From: an uncultured Paracoccaceae bacterium
GTDB taxonomy: Bacteria > Pseudomonadota > Alphaproteobacteria > Rhodobacterales > Rhodobacteraceae
NCBI GenBank assembly: GCA_937927885.1
Contig: CALEZJ010000185.1
Coordinates: 1 to 10,626 of the forward strand
Direction of reading: 5' to 3'
DNA length: 10,626 nucleotides
The notes under the pieces are model-generated. The model saw only the letters and a list, made by a program, of their open reading frames with translations, was not told the origin of the DNA and did not search any database. A program made the position numbers and the translations under genes. Positions 6,628 to 10,626 of the stretch are shown here, in pieces (position 1 is the stretch's first letter; every line of letters begins with the position of its first letter).

Positions 6628-7422
6628 TCACACCAGCCGGGCTGCAATCTCCGAAACCACGACGAGTGCATCTGCGGTCCCGTTCGCCTCGCCCTTTTCG
6701 AAGTCGCCCTCGATGGTGCCCATCTGGTTGGTCACATGGGCAAGGCAGATGACGGCTCGGCCCCGCGCTTGGGCAAAAGCGTAGAGCGCCGACGCTTCCA
6801 TCTCGACCGCCAGAATGCCACGAGACCGCGCCGCAGCGATGGCGGTCTCCGTCTCACGGAACGGGGCATCAGTTGTCCAGGTCGCGCCGGTGAGCACGCG
6901 TGGGCCGCCATCGAACGCGCCATCCAGTCGCGCCACTAGCTGTTCGGGCGCCGCGCTCCATTCGGAGGGCGGGAGGTAGTGGTAGCTTGTGCCCTCGTCG
7001 CGCAGCGCCCGGTCGACCAGGATGAAATACGGCGGCGCGCCCTGCGGCGTGATCTCTCCCGAGGAGGTGACGCTGATCAGGAGTTCGCAGCCGGAGGCGA
7101 ACATCTCCTCGGCGACGAGCACAGCGAAGGAAGCGCCGACAGCGCAGCCGACCACGCCGATCTCGTGGCCCTCCAGATCGAACACCCACATGTCCGTGTG
7201 GTAGCAGACCCATCCTTCGTGCCGCCGCGCGCGGCCTTCGGCCCGGAGCTGGCGCACGATGTCGCCGTCGGGGTCGAGCAGACAGACTTTCGGCACCGCG
7301 ACTGCATCCGCACCTTTCTGGCGGCGCGCCTCGCGCAGCAGGCTTTCGGGCGTGAAGGCCGACGGAGCGTCGTGATGCTTGTCTGCAAGGATGGGTGGCG
7401 TGGTTTCTTCGCCGGCACTCAT
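6628..7422 (-). CDS. Nucleoside phosphorylase, PNP/UDP family
   Basis: A 264-residue protein of the trimeric/hexameric PNP_UDP_1 family, which swaps a nucleoside's base for phosphate to give free base and (deoxy)ribose 1-phosphate. Visible family features are GVVGCAVGASFAVLVAEEMFASG (89-111, in two parts), the phosphate-side TSSGEI (119-124), TTDAPFRETETAI (183-195) and the ribose-binding VEMEASALYAFA (206-217). The TTDAPFRET and MEAS motifs place it nearer uridine-phosphorylase-like COG2820 proteins than classic DeoD, but base specificity cannot be read. The ATG at 7422 is preceded by GGAG at 5 bases and overlaps the methyltransferase stop (ATGA); a longer frame to 8100 runs through the methyltransferase gene and is rejected. 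It is the last gene of the sulfur operon, an unusual companion. A thio- or methylthio-nucleoside substrate is possible. Confidence 0.88.
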   Translation of the reverse strand: MSAGEETTPPILADKHHDAPSAFTPESLLREARRQKGADAVAVPKVCLLDPDGDIVRQLRAEGRARRHEGWVCYHTDMWVFDLEGHEIGVVGCAVGASFAVLVAEEMFASGCELLISVTSSGEITPQGAPPYFILVDRALRDEGTSYHYLPPSEWSAAPEQLVARLDGAFDGGPRVLTGATWTTDAPFRETETAIAAARSRGILAVEMEASALYAFAQARGRAVICLAHVTNQMGTIEGDFEKGEANGTADALVVVSEIAARLV

Positions 7423-8174
7423 GACTGCTCCGTTTCGTTTCTTGTATCGAGGGGCTTGGTCGCGCCGAGGACCAGAAAGGCCGCGCCCTGCGTTGTCCAG
7501 CGCCCGAGCCACGGATCGATCGGCGCCATGAATTTCGCGGCCCACCCGAACGGCGGGTAGAACACGGCCCCGCTGACCTTGGCGTCGGCAAGGCCCGCCC
7601 CGGTGGCCAGCGCAAGCAGATCGGCCCGGCTCCGGAAATGTGCCGCACTCCAGAGCTTCGAGCCGAGCCAGCCCTTCAGGCGCCTCTGCGCGGCCCAGAG
7701 GCTCCAGCGCCCGAGTTCGCCCAAGATCAGCCGGCCGCCAGGCTTCAGGACGCGGACCATTTCCCGGATCGTCGGGCGCGGATCGTCGACAAAGCAGAGG
7801 GTGGCGACCGACACGACGCAATCGAAGCGCCCGACGGAGAACGGAAGGCCGCCAGCATCCCCTTCGACCAGATCGATTTCGACACCTGCAGCTTTCGCCC
7901 GGCGGCGCGCTGCGGCGATCATGTCTGCCGAGGCATCGAGGCCGGAGACCCGAGCGCCGGACCGGGCTAGCCGGGTCGCCAGCACACCCTCGCCGCAGCC
8001 GACATCGAGGATGCGCAGGCCGCGTGCCGGGCCAATCCGGTCCAGCAGGACACGCTCCTCGAGTGCGTCCGTGATCCTGCCGAGCGTACTGCAGCGCCAA
8101 TCCGCATAGGCATCGGGAAGACCCTCGAGCGCGGGGTCGTGAGCGTCCGGGCCGGGCCGCTCCGCTTCCGTCAA
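7419..8174 (-). CDS. Class I SAM-dependent methyltransferase (Methyltransf_11 type)
   Basis: A 251-residue Rossmann-fold methyltransferase. Motif I is ILDVGCGEG (residues 55-63), the acidic end of strand 2 is LDAS (79-82, Asp80 binds the SAM ribose), the post-strand-4 segment is VSVATLCFVDDP (121-132), and RVLKPGGRLILGE (141-153) is typical of UbiE/UbiG-like enzymes. The C-terminal part is Trp-rich (WLGSKLW, GWAAKF, PWLGRW) and may form a lid for the acceptor. The start is TTG at 8174, overlapping the TGA of the cysteine desulfurase gene; no other start codon precedes motif I, so the rare start is well supported and suggests translational coupling. The acceptor is unknown. In this context a thiol, persulfide or thionucleoside is plausible but unproven. 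Confidence 0.88.
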   Translation of the reverse strand: MTEAERPGPDAHDPALEGLPDAYADWRCSTLGRITDALEERVLLDRIGPARGLRILDVGCGEGVLATRLARSGARVSGLDASADMIAAARRRAKAAGVEIDLVEGDAGGLPFSVGRFDCVVSVATLCFVDDPRPTIREMVRVLKPGGRLILGELGRWSLWAAQRRLKGWLGSKLWSAAHFRSRADLLALATGAGLADAKVSGAVFYPPFGWAAKFMAPIDPWLGRWTTQGAAFLVLGATKPLDTRNETEQS

Positions 8175-9289
8175 CTCAGCACCCCGCGCAGGCGCGTCAC
8201 CACATGGTCGATCTCATCCGCGGTCGTGGTGCGGCCGAGGCTGAACCGGATCGCACCCATGCCGACCTGCGGTGCAACCCCCATCGCCTCCAGGACCGGA
8301 GACAACTCGACCCGTCCCGAATGGCAGGCGGAGCCGGTTGAGGCCGCGACTTCCGGCATGGCCGCGAGGATCTCCGCGCCCACCCGCCCGACGAAGGCGA
8401 CGTTGAGGGTGTTGGGAAGGCGGCGTTCGGGATGACCGTTGAGAACGACGCGGTCGCCGAACGCATCCTTAAGCGCGGCCCAGAAGCGATCCCGCAGCGC
8501 CTGGACTTGCTCCATTGGCCCCAGGTCGGCGGCAAGACTGGCGGCCACCCCGAGCGCGGCTGTGAGCATCGCGCTTTCGGTGCCCGCGCGCCGCCCGCTC
8601 TCATGCCCGGCGCCGTGGATGAACGGCTCCAGCTGGAGGCCATCACGGATGAAGAGCGCGCCGACGCCCTTGGGGGCATGGAACTTGTGCCCGGCCATCG
8701 TCAGCAGATCGACGCCGAGGTCGTCCACCCGGGTCGGGATCTTGCCGACCGACTGCGCGGCATCGGTGTGGAAGCGAACGCCGTGCTCTCGCGCGATCGC
8801 CGCGCACTCCACGATGGGCTGGATCGTTCCCGTCTCGTTGTTGGCGTGCATGATGGTGACAAGTACGGTGTCGGCCGTGATCGCCCGCCGCAGATCGTCG
8901 GGATCGACGAGCCCCGTGCCATTGACCGGGAGCCAGGTCACCTGCGCGCCGAGGCGCTCGAGAAATCGAAGCGGCGCCACGATGGCCGGATGCTCGGCGC
9001 TCGACGTGATGAAATGCGGCCGTTCCTTGCCGCTGGCGAAGAACACGCCCTTCAGCGCGTGGTTGTTCGCCTCGCTGCCGCCGCTCGTGAACACGATCTC
9101 CTGCGGCGCGCATCCCAGAAGGGCCGCGACGTGCGTTCTGGCGTCATCGACCATTCGGCGGGCGGGAACCCCGGCCCAGTGGCCGCTGGAAGGATTGCCG
9201 TGCCCAGTCTCCAGGGCATGGCGCATGATATCGGCGACCTCGGGTGCGACCGGCGTGCTGGCGTTGAAATCCAGATAGATGTCGCGCAT
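8171..9289 (-). CDS. Cysteine desulfurase, NifS/IscS-like
   Basis: A 372-residue PLP enzyme that takes sulfur from cysteine as a protein persulfide and leaves alanine. Visible are YLDFNASTPV (5-14), SGGSEANNHALKG (69-81, PLP phosphate contacts), SAEHPAI with the ring-stacking His100, HANNETGTIQP (148-158), HTDAAQSVGK (174-183, Asp176 and Gln179), MAGHKFHAPKGVGAL with the Schiff-base Lys202, and the loop STGSACHSG with catalytic Cys322. The usual GGGQExGxRxGTEN segment reads GAGHESGRRAGTES, a deviation near the active site. GGGAGG lies 8 bases before the ATG. It is slightly shorter than housekeeping IscS (about 400), with no IscU, IscR or Suf genes beside it, so it more likely feeds the rhodanese/DsrE relay here than general Fe-S assembly. 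An alternative is selenocysteine lyase-like activity. Confidence 0.95.
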   Translation of the reverse strand: MRDIYLDFNASTPVAPEVADIMRHALETGHGNPSSGHWAGVPARRMVDDARTHVAALLGCAPQEIVFTSGGSEANNHALKGVFFASGKERPHFITSSAEHPAIVAPLRFLERLGAQVTWLPVNGTGLVDPDDLRRAITADTVLVTIMHANNETGTIQPIVECAAIAREHGVRFHTDAAQSVGKIPTRVDDLGVDLLTMAGHKFHAPKGVGALFIRDGLQLEPFIHGAGHESGRRAGTESAMLTAALGVAASLAADLGPMEQVQALRDRFWAALKDAFGDRVVLNGHPERRLPNTLNVAFVGRVGAEILAAMPEVAASTGSACHSGRVELSPVLEAMGVAPQVGMGAIRFSLGRTTTADEIDHVVTRLRGVLS

Positions 9290-9325
9290 GGCCCTGCCTC
9301 CCTTTCGTTGTCGCTCTGCCCGGGG

Positions 9326-9751
9326 TCAGGGCTGGTAGGCCGCGTCCTGCTGCCAGCCGGTGAAGCCGGTCTGCATGACGACAACGTTGGACCGTCCGGC
9401 GACCCGCAGCGCAAAAGCCGCCTGCGCCGACAGGCTGCCGGTGTTGCAGAAGAGGATGGTCATACGACCCTCAGGGATCTCGTCGATCCGGTCGAGGACT
9501 TCGCGCCACTCGATGTTGACGGCGCCGGGAATTGTGCCCTCCTCGAACTGGCCCGCGTCGCGGGTGTCGACGAAGAGTGCAGTCTCGAAGACGGTCTGGT
9601 CGAGTTGCTGGGGCAGGATGATGCCGGATTCGTATTCCGAGAACATCATGTATTCCGACATGGCGTCGATGGCCGCGTCCTGTGCCAAGGCGGGCGCTGC
9701 ATGCAGCCCGAGCGCGACGGTCGTCGCCAAAAGTAGGTGTTTCAGTTTCAT
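9326..9751 (-). CDS. Secreted (periplasmic) single-domain rhodanese
   Basis: A 141-residue protein with a clear signal peptide: MKLKH, a hydrophobic core (LLLATTVALGLHAAPALA) and a likely cleavage ALA|Q after residue 23. The mature part is one rhodanese domain: LFVDTRDAGQFEEGTIPGAVNIEW (59-82, in two parts), the active loop FCNTGSLSAQA with Cys102, and VVVMQTGFTGW near the end. It should move or bind sulfane sulfur in the periplasm. The leading segment MSEYMMFSEYESGIILPQQL before the domain is acidic and aromatic and could be a partner-binding arm. A strong GGAGGAG site precedes the ATG. It sits between a cytosolic rhodanese (31 bases upstream) and the cysteine desulfurase (36 bases downstream), so one operon holds rhodaneses on both sides of the membrane. 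Confidence 0.92.
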   Translation of the reverse strand: MKLKHLLLATTVALGLHAAPALAQDAAIDAMSEYMMFSEYESGIILPQQLDQTVFETALFVDTRDAGQFEEGTIPGAVNIEWREVLDRIDEIPEGRMTILFCNTGSLSAQAAFALRVAGRSNVVVMQTGFTGWQQDAAYQP

Positions 9752-9782
9752 CCGAGGTCTCCTCCGTTCCGGTTTCTGGTGT

Positions 9783-10079
9783 TCAGGTGTTCTGCGCGAG
9801 CCAGCCGATCGTGCCGCCTTCGAGCCAGAGGGCGTTCGGGTGGCAGAGCCTGTTCAGGATGTCCGCACCCTCTGCCGACCGACCGCCGCCCTTGCCGCAA
9901 ATGGTCACGGGCGTCTTTCCAGCCGGGAGGTCACCCGCGCGATCCTCGAGTTCGGCCAGCGGGATATGCACCGCGCCCGTCACATGGGCGGCGGCGAAGT
10001 CTTCTGCGTCGCGGACGTCGATCAGGTGGAAGCGATCTGGATCGGCCGCGAGGGCGGCGAGCGTCAGCATCCCGGCCAT
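9783..10079 (-). CDS. Small cytosolic rhodanese-domain protein
   Basis: A 98-residue single-domain rhodanese of the GlpE/PspE size class. Features are FHLIDVRDAEDFAAAHVTGAVHIPLAEL (17-44, in two parts), the active loop ICGKGGGRSAEGADIL with Cys61, and ALWLEGGTIGWL at the end. No signal peptide, so it acts in the cytoplasm. The ATG at 10079 shares one base with the stop of the dsrE-like gene (TGATG), arguing for translational coupling; a longer frame starting at 10202 only covers the dsrE-like gene with Arg-rich sequence and is rejected. The paired DsrE-type and rhodanese proteins suggest persulfide hand-off, as in Tus/Dsr-type relays. It could also be a donor for the methyltransferase/phosphorylase products downstream. 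Confidence 0.9.
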   Translation of the reverse strand: MAGMLTLAALAADPDRFHLIDVRDAEDFAAAHVTGAVHIPLAELEDRAGDLPAGKTPVTICGKGGGRSAEGADILNRLCHPNALWLEGGTIGWLAQNT

Positions 10080-10432
10080 CAGAACACCAGCACCTTGTCG
10101 GCAGCGAGCGTGCCTTGCGCGAGTTCGTCCATGGTGGAGCGGGTCGCGCCCTCCATCATGTCGCCCTCTGCAAGGCCGCGCGCGTCCATGTAGGTGCCGC
10201 ACATCAGAACGCGCCCCTTGGCGGACAGGACCCGGCGGAGCATCCGCTCGAGGTTGTAGTAGCCATCGGGCGTCTTCTGCCCCGCCTTGGCGCAGAGCAC
10301 CGCATCTGCCATCAGGAAGAGAGTGATCTCGGCCTCCGGGTCGTTCTTGGCCAGCGCGTGGGCCATGCGCAGGCCATTGAAGCTGCGCTCGGTGCCGTAG
10401 GGCGGGTCGTTCAGCAGGATCAGGTGTTTCAT
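10079..10432 (-). CDS. DsrE/DsrF-family sulfur-relay protein
   Basis: A 117-residue DsrE/YchN-like protein of normal length. It begins with the typical strand MKHLILLNDPPYGTERSFNGLRMA, continues with ITLFLMADAVLCAKAGQKTP (36-55) and ends with RVLMCGTYMDARGL (74-87) plus a C-terminal VLVF strand. Cys47 lies in the loop used as the persulfide carrier in DsrE/TusD proteins, and Cys78 is a second candidate. Members carry sulfur between a donor (cysteine desulfurase or rhodanese) and later acceptors, often as oligomers. GGAG 7 bases before the ATG supports the start; the gene overlaps both neighbours (ATGA with the MFS gene before it, TGATG with the rhodanese after it). It lacks DsrF/DsrH or TusB/TusC partners here, so it is not a standard Dsr or Tus complex. 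Confidence 0.92.
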   Translation of the reverse strand: MKHLILLNDPPYGTERSFNGLRMAHALAKNDPEAEITLFLMADAVLCAKAGQKTPDGYYNLERMLRRVLSAKGRVLMCGTYMDARGLAEGDMMEGATRSTMDELAQGTLAADKVLVF

Positions 10433-10626
10433 GCGGTTGCTCCGTCGGTGGCGGGGTTCAGGCGCGGATGGGTTTCTTCGCCGAGCCAGAACAGCAGGCC
10501 GCCGGAGACGAACATGGAGATCGCGACGAACCAGAAGGCGGCTTCCGCCGCGCCGGTCAGGCTAGCTGCGAGCCCTAAGCCGAGCGCACCGATGGCGTAG
10601 CCGAGGTCGCGCCAGAAGCGGTAGAT
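10429..10626 (-). CDS. MFS transporter, C-terminal 65 residues, enters from right edge
   Basis: The frame is open from base 10626 to a TGA at 10429-10431 and overlaps the next start as ATGA. The visible part contains the MFS-like sequence YRFWRDLGYAIGALGLGLAA (residues 2-21), a second membrane helix AAFWFVAISMFVSGGLLFW (29-47), and a short polar tail ending NPATDGATA. A charged FWRDLGYAIGAL loop and the two helices resemble the last two helices of 12-helix major facilitator proteins. The substrate cannot be told; as first visible gene of the sulfur operon it may move a sulfur compound or the operon's product. The real start is beyond the window. Confidence 0.8.
   Translation of the reverse strand: MYRFWRDLGYAIGALGLGLAASLTGAAEAAFWFVAISMFVSGGLLFWLGEETHPRLNPATDGATA

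Noticed and set aside
7423..8100. N-terminal extension of the nucleoside phosphorylase frame
   Set aside because: Lies wholly on the methyltransferase gene in another frame, is Arg/Pro-rich, and a good ATG with ribosome site exists at 7422.
9291..9332. Inverted repeat GCCCTG/CAGGGC between the secreted rhodanese and desulfurase genes
   Set aside because: Loop is over 25 bases, there is no T run, and it overlaps the ribosome site and coding ends; likely chance.
8432..9736. 434-codon plus-strand open frame
   Set aside because: Antisense shadow of the cysteine desulfurase and secreted rhodanese genes, which carry clear family motifs.

Overview
The window is high-GC DNA with dense, mostly overlapping genes. 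Its gene families point to an alphaproteobacterium of the Rhodobacterales type. That placement is inferred from base composition, a class I-like PHA synthase, and the style of the sulfur and chromate genes; no rRNA or other marker is present.

Left part (1-3049). A minus-strand polyhydroxyalkanoate synthase (phaC-like) runs off the left edge with its N-terminal 373 residues visible. A 427-base gap follows. Then come a LysR-type regulator (minus) and a divergent membrane-anchored SRPBCC-domain gene (plus). Their shared 96-base intergenic region holds a strong dyad lying on the predicted lysR promoter. From 3050 to 3418 there is a gene-free, apparently lower-GC stretch that looks like a boundary between this left block and a sulfur and metal block.

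Middle part (3419-6624). A two-domain rhodanese and a TauE/SafE (TSUP) anion permease form a minus-strand pair. Divergent from them is a PadR regulator - ChrA chromate transporter operon with ATGA overlap. The short region between the two units holds two head-on, overlapping candidate promoters and GATATC-type dyads that could be PadR operators.

Right part (6628-10626). A compact minus-strand operon of seven genes, in transcription order: MFS transporter (only its C-terminus visible, entering from the right edge), DsrE-family protein, small cytosolic rhodanese, secreted rhodanese, cysteine desulfurase (NifS/IscS type), class I SAM methyltransferase (TTG start), and a nucleoside phosphorylase of the PNP/UDP family. 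Four of the six junctions are overlapping stop/start codons. The first five genes look like a sulfur import or relay chain; the last two suggest the sulfur, or a methylated product, ends up on or comes from a nucleoside-like molecule. No named pathway I know contains exactly this set, so this operon is the best candidate for an undescribed system. Chromate is a sulfate analogue, so the chromate and sulfur genes may share a stress-response theme, but this is inference.

I saw no tRNA, rRNA, CRISPR array, intact insertion sequence or origin.
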